Origin: a virus
DNA: 21,629 nucleotides
Reading direction: 5' to 3' (one strand)
IMG/VR virus record: IMGVR_UViG_3300008261_000184
Location: 1-21,629 of that record
How positions within the stretch are numbered: position 1 is the first letter of the stretch; each line of letters begins with the position of its first letter. The notes below the pieces were generated by a model that ran no database searches, was not told the origin of the DNA, and worked only from the letters and a program-made list of their open reading frames with translations. Position numbers and translations under genes: made by a program. Shown in pieces: positions 1 through 7,312 of the stretch.

Positions 1-2826
1 TTCAAGTGAAATCGTGAACTCCACAATCTGGGTCAGAATGTTATTGATTTCAGACTCAATTGCCGGGATAGCACGGGACATCAGTTCATATGGAATCCCA
101 TCACGACCGACCGCTTCCATATAGTATTTGTAAGCCTCGTAGGTATCTTCGAGTTCTTCGGCTTCCTTGATTTGGTTCAGAATGTCAGCCTTGGAAGCTT
201 CCAATACCTTGATTTCTCCGTGCAGTTCCCGAAGTTGTTTTTCCAACTTGTCCATTGACTTCTTGTTTATTGAAATATCGTATTCAACGTGACTGATATG
301 TTGGTCTATGTTGAAATTATGCTTGATATTCTCTTCGTTTGTTAAGAAGAGTTCAATATCCTTTTCCGCTTGTTCTCTATTACGGTCACACTTTTCAATT
401 GTCGTAATCAACTTCTGGATTTCCAGTTCAATGCCACTTGCCTTCTTCTGCAATTGTTGGACTTCAGTTTGTAACTTCTCGTAACTGGCACAGAGATTGA
501 CCTTCTCAACCAACGGTTCCATCTGAACCTTGATTTGTTCCACCGCCTCTTCCTGCTTACTCTGTAGTTCGTATAGGTCAACCAGTTCGTGAGTGACTTG
601 TTCCATATCGTCAATTACGGACTTATTATTTTCTACGCAGACGTTACAATCTGGATTGTACTTGTAACTTTCCAGTTTACCCTTGAACTTTTCTTTTTCA
701 GAAACCTTAGAGGTAGTCAGTTTGAGCGCTGACGTTCCCTTGTTCAATAAAGTAGATAACTTATTATACTCTTCAACTGACTTCCGAAGTTCTGGGATAT
801 TAGCGTCCACAACTTCTTGGGTTTGTTGTCTGATAGTATCGTTGATTTCTTCTAATCGTCCTTCTGCCTTCAACTTTTCTTCGGTATACTTGACAATTAA
901 AGCATTTGTTTTTTGAAGGTCAGAACGTAATACGTCAATATCTAATGTGATATTTGGTACAGTACGCTTTTGACTCTGCCATTTCCGTAACTTCTCATCC
1001 AACATATCACGTTCTTCCTTGATATCCTTGACGAGTTCTTCCACACGTTGGTGATTGACTTTAGTATCTTCAAGTTTCGTCTGTGTTTCTGCTAGAAGTT
1101 GACCGAAATCAATCTTCTTGAACTTCTTCAAGGCACCAGTAAGCTCCTTACTCTCTTCATTCGCCTCATCAAATAACTTATCAAACACATTCAGCCCCAT
1201 AAACTGAATGAGTAAGTCCTTTCGTTCAGAATGAGACTTGTCAATGAAAAGTGCGTTCGCCGTCTGACTGCTTAATGTGGTCAATACGAAATCTTCATAA
1301 CTACCCACGTAGTTACGAATGTTGGCGTTGGTATCCCGGCGGTCTTCACCATTCAACGAAGTGTGGGTTCCGTCTGGATTCTCCTTCCAGAATGATACGT
1401 CTACCTTGACATCTCCACCCTTCTTACGATTACCAATACGGCGGATATAATAGATTTCTTGATTGATTTCAAACTTTAATTCACATTCGAACTGGTCACG
1501 ACGATTGTTCATAATGTGGTCACCACGAAACGCACGTGGAGTCTTGTCGTACAGACAGAAGATAAGTGCGTCCATAGACGAACTCTTTCCTGATGCGTTT
1601 GCGGCAAAGATACCGTGAATTCCTTGGAGATTCTCAAAGTCAATTTCGTTATTCTCACCATACGAGAACATATTGGAGAATGTAAACTTCAACGGACGCC
1701 AATGAATGTTACGAGACTGGTCCTCATGACTGACCCGTGCATTCAATGCATTGTTGACGGAAATAATCTTCTTCATCAGTTCTTCGTCAACGGTTTCGTG
1801 GTTCCGTTCAATCCAATCTTGAATCAACGTGTTCTGGGTATTGACGTTGGTAACATCCGTGGTAACGTGATTCCCCTTACGGTTGACATTACTTGCTTGA
1901 TTGAATCGGTTCTTATTGATACTGAGTTCAATAATGTTATACCGCTTCCGTAATGCCGCAGTAGTTTTCTTGACCAATGACGTATCTGCCGTCCCCGTAA
2001 ATAAACGAAGGCGGACATTCTTTGGCATATCAGTAGGGAAATTAATCTTTCCGTCTTGAAGTTCTAAAGTGTAATATCCATACGCATTTGGAAGTTCGTG
2101 GAAAGTATGAGTGCAATCTTCCACATTCCACAAACACCATCCGTGATTACGTACAGTTTCCCCGTGGTTCTGCTGAATGAGTGAAGAGGAATACACGATG
2201 ATGGGGTTACTTTCTTGAAGAATCTGATACTTGTGGATGTCACCAAGGAGTACGATGTCGTACCCTTCAAACGTAGTCACATCTACGTGACGATTGGTGA
2301 TGACATACTTGATATCGGTTTGGGCACCGTGAACAGGTCCGTGGTAGAGAGCAATCTTCTTTGCATTCTTCCGACATTCTTCCACGGACGGCCATTGTTC
2401 ACGGTCATCTAATATAGAACATACTGCGAAATCTACGTCAGCAACTTGGTAGACATCGGAGTGCTTAAGATAATGTAAGTTGGGATGGTTGAGATTCTTG
2501 ATAATCGGCGTCAAACTGTCCAATCGGTTCATATTGGAGAGGTTGAGGTCGTGATTACCTGCGATGACTAACGTAGGAGCGATATCGGCAAGATTACGGA
2601 GGAACTCTGAAGCAAGTTCCACCATCTCTGGGCTCATATCGGTCTTTGCGTGAAGGATGTCACCCGCAACGACGATTACCCCGTCAGTTAAATCTGTCTG
2701 ACGGAGTTGGTCGTAGAAGGTATTGAATGCTTCCCGATATTCTTCGTGACGCTTAAATAGTCGAATGTGAATATCTGCGGTATGTACTATTTTTCGTAGC
2801 TTCTTAAACGCGACTTCAATCTTCAT
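1..2826 (-). CDS. 47-46: Fused Mre11-Rad50 (SbcD-SbcC; T4 gp47-gp46) recombination nuclease, C-terminus cut by window edge
   Basis: I checked all 942 triplets of this frame by eye and found no stop, so the gene runs off the left edge. Residues 1 to about 340 are an Mre11/SbcD phosphoesterase: HTADIH (D18, H20), AGDILH (D56), GNHD (N91, H92, D93), HGPVH (H162) and GDIH (D196, H198), which are the metal ligands in the usual order. From about residue 374 a Rad50/SbcC ATPase begins: FSNMFSYGENN, Walker A ANASGKSS (K414), a Q-loop LSSQT, a long charged coiled coil, a CNVC zinc hook (C727, C730), the returning coil, then GRDGIPYELM close to the edge. The signature motif and Walker B should lie beyond position 1. 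In T4 these are two subunits that resect DNA ends for recombination-dependent replication. The start overlaps the primase stop as ATGA, implying translational coupling. Lysine is encoded mostly by AAG, and G+C is higher than in the virion genes. Function is very secure; physical fusion is certain unless there is a sequencing error. Confidence 0.95.
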   Translation of the reverse strand, partial: MKIEVAFKKLRKIVHTADIHIRLFKRHEEYREAFNTFYDQLRQTDLTDGVIVVAGDILHAKTDMSPEMVELASEFLRNLADIAPTLVIAGNHDLNLSNMNRLDSLTPIIKNLNHPNLHYLKHSDVYQVADVDFAVCSILDDREQWPSVEECRKNAKKIALYHGPVHGAQTDIKYVITNRHVDVTTFEGYDIVLLGDIHKYQILQESNPIIVYSSSLIQQNHGETVRNHGWCLWNVEDCTHTFHELPNAYGYYTLELQDGKINFPTDMPKNVRLRLFTGTADTSLVKKTTAALRKRYNIIELSINKNRFNQASNVNRKGNHVTTDVTNVNTQNTLIQDWIERNHETVDEELMKKIISVNNALNARVSHEDQSRNIHWRPLKFTFSNMFSYGENNEIDFENLQGIHGIFAANASGKSSSMDALIFCLYDKTPRAFRGDHIMNNRRDQFECELKFEINQEIYYIRRIGNRKKGGDVKVDVSFWKENPDGTHTSLNGEDRRDTNANIRNYVGSYEDFVLTTLSSQTANALFIDKSHSERKDLLIQFMGLNVFDKLFDEANEESKELTGALKKFKKIDFGQLLAETQTKLEDTKVNHQRVEELVKDIKEERDMLDEKLRKWQSQKRTVPNITLDIDVLRSDLQKTNALIVKYTEEKLKAEGRLEEINDTIRQQTQEVVDANIPELRKSVEEYNKLSTLLNKGTSALKLTTSKVSEKEKFKGKLESYKYNPDCNVCVENNKSVIDDMEQVTHELVDLYELQSKQEEAVEQIKVQMEPLVEKVNLCASYEKLQTEVQQLQKKASGIELEIQKLITTIEKCDRNREQAEKDIELFLTNEENIKHNFNIDQHISHVEYDISINKKSMDKLEKQLRELHGEIKVLEASKADILNQIKEAEELEDTYEAYKYYMEAVGRDGIPYELMSRAIPAIESEINNILTQIVEFTISLE

Positions 2827-3734
2827 ATATTCTGTAACCTGCCACCGATATAGTCTTTAAATGTTGTTGCCGTTCCACGTTCTATACATTCCCACGTATC
2901 TTTGAAACCTAACTCCGAGGGGTCTTTCTTGTCAAGGTTTACCAGCTTGACATTCATTTCATAAGTGTTCAACGTTCGTTCGATTTCTCGTGCATCTGTC
3001 AATGCATCATCGTCCAGTACAACATACACATCTTTTACTTTGTTCTTGACCAGTTCTTTCAACAACTTCTTGGGGACAAACTTACCCAAGAGTGGTATAG
3101 CATTTCGACGGATTGCAATCGCATCGAACACGCCTTCACACAAAACTACCGGCATCTTCCAATTAATTTGATTCTCGAACATCACCACGTTCTTTGATAC
3201 GGGTGGATTCTTATACTTCATCCCATCTTCATAAAAACTACGAGCGATAAAGTAGTTCAACTTATTGTCTTTATCGTATGACGGAATAATAATACGATTG
3301 GCATATGGGCCGTCAATGGTATATCCCATCTGGTAGCGGATAATGTCGTATCCCTTAATACCTCTATTTGTCAGGTATCGTAAGGCGTGTTTGTAATGTA
3401 AACTTTTTGTCGGTATCCACAGCGGTTTATATCCCGGCGGAAGATATAGACTTGTGACTTCATCTGCGGATTCTACGTAATTCCGTACTTGGTCATCAGA
3501 AAGTAGTGACCGCAGTTCCTTCATCTGTGAAGGTGATACGTCCAGTCTCTTAAATAGTGTTATTAAAGAACGTCCTTTTGCTCCACAATGCCAACAATGA
3601 AAAACGTTTTTTAATAAATTGACAGCGAACTTTCTCTTTTGGTGATGACAGAAAGGGCACGAGAAATAATGTTCCCCGTTCCCAAATTGCTTATAATCAC
3701 CTAATATTTGCGACAAAAGAGAGATTAGATTCAT
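2823..3734 (-). CDS. gp61: DNA primase, DnaG/gp61 type (CHC2 zinc finger + TOPRIM)
   Basis: This 303-residue protein should make RNA primers for lagging-strand synthesis together with a replicative helicase that lies outside the window. A zinc-binding motif is visible near the N-terminus (C26-x2-C29 and C47-x2-C50, with His near the second pair). Next come a DnaG-like RIIIPSYD segment at about 148-154 and a TOPRIM fold with the acidic CEG (E200, D204) and LDDD (D241-D243) motifs. It is about half the length of bacterial DnaG and lacks an obvious C-terminal helicase-binding domain, as expected for a compact T4-like primase. It is followed immediately, with a 4-nt ATGA overlap, by the fused gp47-gp46 gene, forming a replication/recombination pair. 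The only SD-like sequence, GAGGGG, sits 13 nt upstream of the ATG, which is unusually far; see the promoter entry. The next Met is at residue 71, which would delete the zinc finger, so I keep this start. Confidence 0.93.
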   Translation of the reverse strand: MNLISLLSQILGDYKQFGNGEHYFSCPFCHHQKRKFAVNLLKNVFHCWHCGAKGRSLITLFKRLDVSPSQMKELRSLLSDDQVRNYVESADEVTSLYLPPGYKPLWIPTKSLHYKHALRYLTNRGIKGYDIIRYQMGYTIDGPYANRIIIPSYDKDNKLNYFIARSFYEDGMKYKNPPVSKNVVMFENQINWKMPVVLCEGVFDAIAIRRNAIPLLGKFVPKKLLKELVKNKVKDVYVVLDDDALTDAREIERTLNTYEMNVKLVNLDKKDPSELGFKDTWECIERGTATTFKDYIGGRLQNI

Positions 3735-3740
3735 ATATGA

Positions 3741-3769
3741 AATCTAACCCCTCTTCTGCAAATTGTCAA
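3741..3769 (-). promoter_or_regulatory. Possible sigma70-like promoter before primase
   Basis: On the minus strand a perfect -35 TTGACA (3764-3769) is followed after exactly 17 nt by TAGATT (3741-3746), four of six matches to TATAAT. Transcription would start near 3734, the A of the primase ATG, giving a leaderless message. The SD-like GAGGGG at 3748-3753 lies inside the spacer and could serve transcripts reading through from upstream. The placement at the switch from virion genes to replication genes makes an early promoter reasonable, but this is inference from sequence alone. Confidence 0.35.
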
Positions 3770-3775
3770 GTTTTC

Positions 3776-4126
3776 TTATTCAACTGGTTTTTTATTAACT
3801 AATTGAAAGAAGTGTTCTGCGGGGATAACCGCGTACACTGGTGTATTGTTTCTCTTAAAGAAAAGAACGGGAGTCGTTCCTTCTTTCGTATTCGCTTCTG
3901 CTTGTTCCAGAGACGCCCAGATGTTCATCTTTTCTTGGTTTTTGCACTCTGGAGAGTAAGGAAATAGCTTTCGCGCCGCAGGTGACAATTTAATATCTGT
4001 TCCACTATCACCCATCAAAGTTGAAACCACATCATCTGGTTCCAATTGTGTGAAGTTTTCCAAAATCATATCTCGTACTGCATTTTGTAACCGTTTACCT
4101 TTATTTTTTGCACTACGTGGTTTCAT
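3776..4126 (-). CDS. Small PD-(D/E)XK nuclease-like protein, possible Holliday junction resolvase
   Basis: This 116-residue basic protein carries the core of a PD-(D/E)XK endonuclease: GTDI (D44), a 15-residue interval, then ECK (E60, K62), followed by NQEKMNIW, a helix rich in Glu and Ala, and a strand LFFKRN. This spacing and the GTD...ECK pattern match archaeal Hjc-like and other small restriction-fold nucleases. A role in resolving branched DNA or packaging intermediates would fit its place immediately upstream of the primase and gp47-gp46, but substrate specificity cannot be read from sequence. The start is supported by AAGAGG five nt upstream. No T4 endonuclease VII (gp49) signature is present in it, so if it resolves junctions it would be a non-homologous replacement. 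Confidence 0.78.
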   Translation of the reverse strand: MKPRSAKNKGKRLQNAVRDMILENFTQLEPDDVVSTLMGDSGTDIKLSPAARKLFPYSPECKNQEKMNIWASLEQAEANTKEGTTPVLFFKRNNTPVYAVIPAEHFFQLVNKKPVE

Positions 4127-4139
4127 CGTAACCTCTTAT

Positions 4140-4148
4140 TATATTATA
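4140..4148 (-). promoter_or_regulatory. TATAATATA motif upstream of nuclease gene
   Basis: On the minus strand the 9-mer TATAATATA overlaps the stop codon of the upstream 150-residue gene and lies 13 nt before the nuclease ATG. A start site about 6-7 nt downstream of TATAAT would leave a 10-nt leader that still contains the AAGAGG ribosome site. The identical 9-mer occurs at 18902-18910 before the first tail gene. No -35 element is seen. Function as a phage promoter is inferred. Confidence 0.3.
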
Positions 4149-4596
4149 GACTCGTTGCTTGTGAAGCAATACGTGCTGCAGCGGACGAATTCTTATCCTT
4201 AAATGTTTGGTTTGGTAATGGGGTGTAATTATGTACAATTACTGACCCCTTTGGGGATGTTGCAGTTCTAAATCTAGAAGTGTAATATCCCTTGTTCAAA
4301 GAAGCAGGACCGTCTTGTTCAAACGCCAACTTTAATGATTTTGGAGTCCAACGGGAAAGTACATATTTTGTGTCATTGGTAGGAGATACCGTTCCTTGAG
4401 CTCCACCAACAGCGTAAGTACCTTCTCTGTTTCTCTTAAATTCTGTTTGGAATTCGTCTGGTTCTGGATTACGCCGGCGAGTGCCGTCCATAAAGTTTAC
4501 ACCGTCCGTTGTATTGGCATCCGTAGCTTGTTGTGCCTTTACACGACCAACGTAAGTACCGTTTGAAGCCTGGTTGTATAAATTTTCTAAACTCAT
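4144..4596 (-). CDS. Conserved-looking virion-cassette protein, function unknown
   Basis: I do not recognise this 150-residue protein with certainty. It is polar, rich in Thr, Asn, Ser and Arg, with no membrane segment, no signal peptide and no enzyme motif. It has a basic patch GTRRRNPEPDEF near residue 38 and a C-terminus rich in Ala and Ser. It is the last gene of the tail/baseplate run, 17 nt downstream of the tandem paralogue pair, and is followed by the DNA-metabolism genes. Position and composition suggest a minor structural or assembly protein. The ATG is preceded by GGAGAG at a good distance. Confidence 0.8.
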   Translation of the reverse strand: MSLENLYNQASNGTYVGRVKAQQATDANTTDGVNFMDGTRRRNPEPDEFQTEFKRNREGTYAVGGAQGTVSPTNDTKYVLSRWTPKSLKLAFEQDGPASLNKGYYTSRFRTATSPKGSVIVHNYTPLPNQTFKDKNSSAAARIASQATSL

Positions 4597-4613
4597 ATTA
4601 GCTCTCCACCATA

Positions 4614-5468
4614 TTAGGTGTCAAATTTTACCACGATAGTTTGAGTACTATCAAATGTACGTTGAATGGGATTCGATAACTTTGCTACAGCCAACAAATC
4701 GTGATTTGCATTATATAACCCAATTGATGTAATATATGGTGCTAAATGTGTAGTATTTTCTGGATCTCTACTACGACTTACCATTGATTGTAACGGAGTT
4801 TGCGTTGAACCTGTGTAAAATGGTAACTCACTTTCTACCGACAGATTGTATAGTGAAAAATTAAAATCGGTTGGGTGTAGCTTCGCCTTTACCGAATGCT
4901 CATAAAATTTCACCGATGAGGTAAAATTCACATTCACATTTGTTCCACTTACAATACAAATACCATTACTGACCAAACCACCGCCGGAAATACTTGATGT
5001 GGGTTTTAATATTGCCACACCTTTATCATAAAAAATTCTTCCTATAATATAACCCGTACCAGACTGTGATACGTACATATTACCCCGGCCGTCATCGTAT
5101 GACGCAGATGTTCCAACCGTTACACTAAATGTTCCTGGTTTAATTTCTTCACCGAACACATCTTGCGTCACACTAATCACATAAACCGACCCCGTGGGGT
5201 GGTATGATGACGATTGTATACCATATGATGCATATACAACTGGTGAGTAAAACGATTGTACAACAGAATCAAACAATTCTTGTGAATCATCGGCTACACG
5301 TAACCCACTTGATGTATCGTATTTTTTTCCAAATGAAACGGTAACATCGTCAGAGTTACTTGTAGACCCCGAAACCCAAGTATAATTAAATGATGAATAC
5401 GCAGGAAATGGTGTTATTGTATACTCAGCTGGACTAAGTGCTTTAAACGCTGTAACAGGAACACTCAT
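4614..5468 (-). CDS. Virion-associated beta-rich protein, paralogue B of tandem pair
   Basis: This 284-residue Ser/Thr/Tyr/Gly-rich protein is a diverged copy of its upstream neighbour (5492-6574). Shared landmarks occur in the same order: VYVISV followed by KPGTF (versus IYVINV and DPGNW), GVAILKP (versus GVILLQP), FYTGS (versus YYTGS), TSIGLYN (versus TTIGLYN) and LLAVAKLSNPIQ (versus LLAVAKLSRPVQ) near the C-terminus. There is no signal peptide, coiled coil or catalytic motif. Composition and context within a baseplate/tail operon suggest a structural tail or baseplate-peripheral protein in the virion. The start follows AGGTGG with a 7-nt spacing. It is shorter than the neighbour mainly in the N-terminal and central parts. 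Confidence 0.85.
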   Translation of the reverse strand: MSVPVTAFKALSPAEYTITPFPAYSSFNYTWVSGSTSNSDDVTVSFGKKYDTSSGLRVADDSQELFDSVVQSFYSPVVYASYGIQSSSYHPTGSVYVISVTQDVFGEEIKPGTFSVTVGTSASYDDGRGNMYVSQSGTGYIIGRIFYDKGVAILKPTSSISGGGLVSNGICIVSGTNVNVNFTSSVKFYEHSVKAKLHPTDFNFSLYNLSVESELPFYTGSTQTPLQSMVSRSRDPENTTHLAPYITSIGLYNANHDLLAVAKLSNPIQRTFDSTQTIVVKFDT

Positions 5469-5491
5469 ATCAATCCACCTAGATTAGTGGT

Positions 5492-6574
5492 TTAGTAATC
5501 TAAGCGAACGCGAACTAATACAGCCTTATCATTACTCTTTTGTACTGGTCTACTGAGCTTTGCTACTGCTAATAATTCATTTGCGTCATTATACAATCCA
5601 ATCGTTGTAACATACGAGATTGGCTTATTACGGAAAGCTGGGAGTACGAGTTGTGGTGCTGACCCAGTGTAATAAGTTGGATTATTTGAGTAATTGTATC
5701 GTGTACTTCCTAAATTTACGAAATAATTTACAGAAGTGATTGATTCAGCCGAACGAGCGACGAATGCACTGTTAGCTGCCATTGACCCAGAAATAGAACG
5801 AACCAATCCTTCGTGTTGATATTGGTATGCGGTTACACTTCCTGTGTATGGAGCAAATGGTACACTTGGTGTGCTTCGTGCGTTGTTTGATGCGGTTACG
5901 AATCCAACTGATGAACTGATAAGTGATGGTTGGAGAAGAATGACACCGTAATCTGGGAATACTAATCCATATACGTTGCTGTCTCCACTTGCAATACCAG
6001 CACTTAATGAACCAGAACGGATTTTGTATACGTTACTTGCCACCAAGTTACCGACCACTGCGGTACCAAGACCACTATCATCAATAAAGGTGCGAAGACC
6101 TTTTGAGCCAGAAAGTCCGAGCTGCCAGTTGCCTGGGTCTAATGCTTGCTTTAAACGTGAACGGGATACGTTGATAACATAGATATCATCTGTATAACTT
6201 GCGGAGGTGAATGAGAATCTGGTTTCTCCACGATTTAAAAGAATATTTCTATATTGTGTATATGTGACTTGGGTTGGAAGCGTTGAAGTTCCACCCAATA
6301 CGTTCGCATCAAGTGGGGGAGAACCACCACCACTTACGTGTCCGTAAGCTACAGAAAATTGTACTTCGGCTGATTGGGTGACTGCTGGATTTGCATTATA
6401 CAAATCGTAGTAATATTCACCAGATACTCCGAATTGAACACTAGAAGTGAATACGGTTGATAAACTTCCCGTATCACTACTCCACAATCCGGTAGTTACT
6501 TCTGTACCGGTCGTTTCGGAAACATCGCCGTTTTCTCTACTGAACAGTGTGTATATGTTATATTGGTATGCCAT
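5492..6574 (-). CDS. Virion-associated beta-rich protein, paralogue A of tandem pair
   Basis: This 360-residue protein is rich in Ser, Thr, Tyr and Gly and is predicted to be mostly beta. Its C-terminal block TTIGLYNDANELLAVAKLS is nearly the same as in the following gene, and the inner landmarks IYVINV, DPGNW, GVILLQP and YYTGS are conserved in order, showing a tandem duplication followed by divergence. Such proteins accompany baseplate genes in T4-like phages of aquatic type, from my recollection of the family, but no precise function is known to me. The ATG has TAGGAA about 8 nt upstream. The downstream paralogue begins 24 nt after its stop, so the pair is surely cotranscribed and the products may assemble on the same ring or fibre. 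Confidence 0.86.
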   Translation of the reverse strand: MAYQYNIYTLFSRENGDVSETTGTEVTTGLWSSDTGSLSTVFTSSVQFGVSGEYYYDLYNANPAVTQSAEVQFSVAYGHVSGGGSPPLDANVLGGTSTLPTQVTYTQYRNILLNRGETRFSFTSASYTDDIYVINVSRSRLKQALDPGNWQLGLSGSKGLRTFIDDSGLGTAVVGNLVASNVYKIRSGSLSAGIASGDSNVYGLVFPDYGVILLQPSLISSSVGFVTASNNARSTPSVPFAPYTGSVTAYQYQHEGLVRSISGSMAANSAFVARSAESITSVNYFVNLGSTRYNYSNNPTYYTGSAPQLVLPAFRNKPISYVTTIGLYNDANELLAVAKLSRPVQKSNDKAVLVRVRLDY

Positions 6575-6593
6575 ATCGTGTTCCTAGTGTTAA

Positions 6594-7238
6594 TTAAGCC
6601 GAAGCTACGGTTGAAAGGGTAAAATTATACGTTGCTCCAGAGTTGTTACCAAACACGCTGACTGTGGTTTCGCCTGTCTTATTTCTTGCGGTAATTTTAA
6701 ATACCGAGCCCTTGGCGATTACTGAACCACGACTATTGACATCCACAGGAACACCACCCGTATTTGGAGTTAATACGGTTACATCGGCGAGAGAGCCGTC
6801 TGCTAAAATCAATGTGTATCCGTCTGGGTCTGCGCCAGTGTAACTTGTCTTTGGTTCAAGACTTGAAATTTCTGCCGATTGTCCCGACGCTGGTGAGTAA
6901 TAAAGCGTTTGTGAGGTATAATTGATATTAGTAATTTGTGGGATAACTACCGCAGCTGTTGTTGCGTCCGTGCCCGTTACCGTCACCAACTTATATCTCA
7001 TAATTTGTGTTTCGTCTGGGGTAGCTTCCAATACAGGCATATTTTCGATAATATCCCCGTAGTGTTCTGACCCAAGTGGGTGGGCGGTATTGTAAAGACG
7101 ATAATCTACTTCGTCGTCTGCTACAGCAAACTTCGTAATATTGAATTGGCCGGCTTCGGTACCTTGTGCCAACAATTCTCTACCACGATTAGTTAAAATA
7201 GCGTCCACCGTGATTGTGGATTTATTTAGGTATCCCAT
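6594..7238 (-). CDS. Virion structural protein of T4-like phages, function unknown
   Basis: This 214-residue protein begins MGYLNKSTITVDAILTNRGR, a beginning I associate with a conserved virion protein of marine T4-like phages, where it precedes other tail proteins. It continues with FNITKFAVADDEVDY and a PVLEATPDE segment, then a beta-rich C-terminal half with GDT/Thr/Val-rich strands. The pattern 'N-R-G-R-E-L-L-A' near residues 17-24 looks like a helix used in assembly rather than an active site. There is no signal or membrane segment. The start follows AGGAG with a 10-nt spacing, in the longest intergenic gap of the window. It heads the sub-block of virion proteins downstream of the giant gp7-like gene. 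Confidence 0.85.
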   Translation of the reverse strand: MGYLNKSTITVDAILTNRGRELLAQGTEAGQFNITKFAVADDEVDYRLYNTAHPLGSEHYGDIIENMPVLEATPDETQIMRYKLVTVTGTDATTAAVVIPQITNINYTSQTLYYSPASGQSAEISSLEPKTSYTGADPDGYTLILADGSLADVTVLTPNTGGVPVDVNSRGSVIAKGSVFKITARNKTGETTVSVFGNNSGATYNFTLSTVASA

Positions 7239-7312
7239 ATTCTGATATCTCCTGAGTGATGTACATCTAATATAAGTATAAACTAATTAAGTTTTATTCA
7301 ATTTATTTAGGG
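7239..7312 (-). promoter_or_regulatory. Longest intergenic gap (74 nt), possible promoter and SD
   Basis: This AT-rich gap separates the giant baseplate gene from the next virion gene. On the minus strand TTGAAT (7296-7301) is followed after 15 nt by TATACT (7275-7280), a poor-spacing sigma70-like pair; TATATT follows directly at 7269-7274. AGGAG at 7249-7253 is the ribosome site for the gene starting at 7238. I see no stable GC-rich hairpin with a U-tract, so no terminator is claimed. Confidence 0.25.

Noticed and set aside
1615-1953. 112-codon plus-strand ORF opposite the gp47-46 gene
   Set aside because: It is a mirror of the conserved Walker A/junction coding region on the minus strand with no ribosome site or family resemblance.
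7239-7312. Terminator in the longest gap
   Set aside because: No GC-rich inverted repeat followed by a T-run was found on the minus strand.
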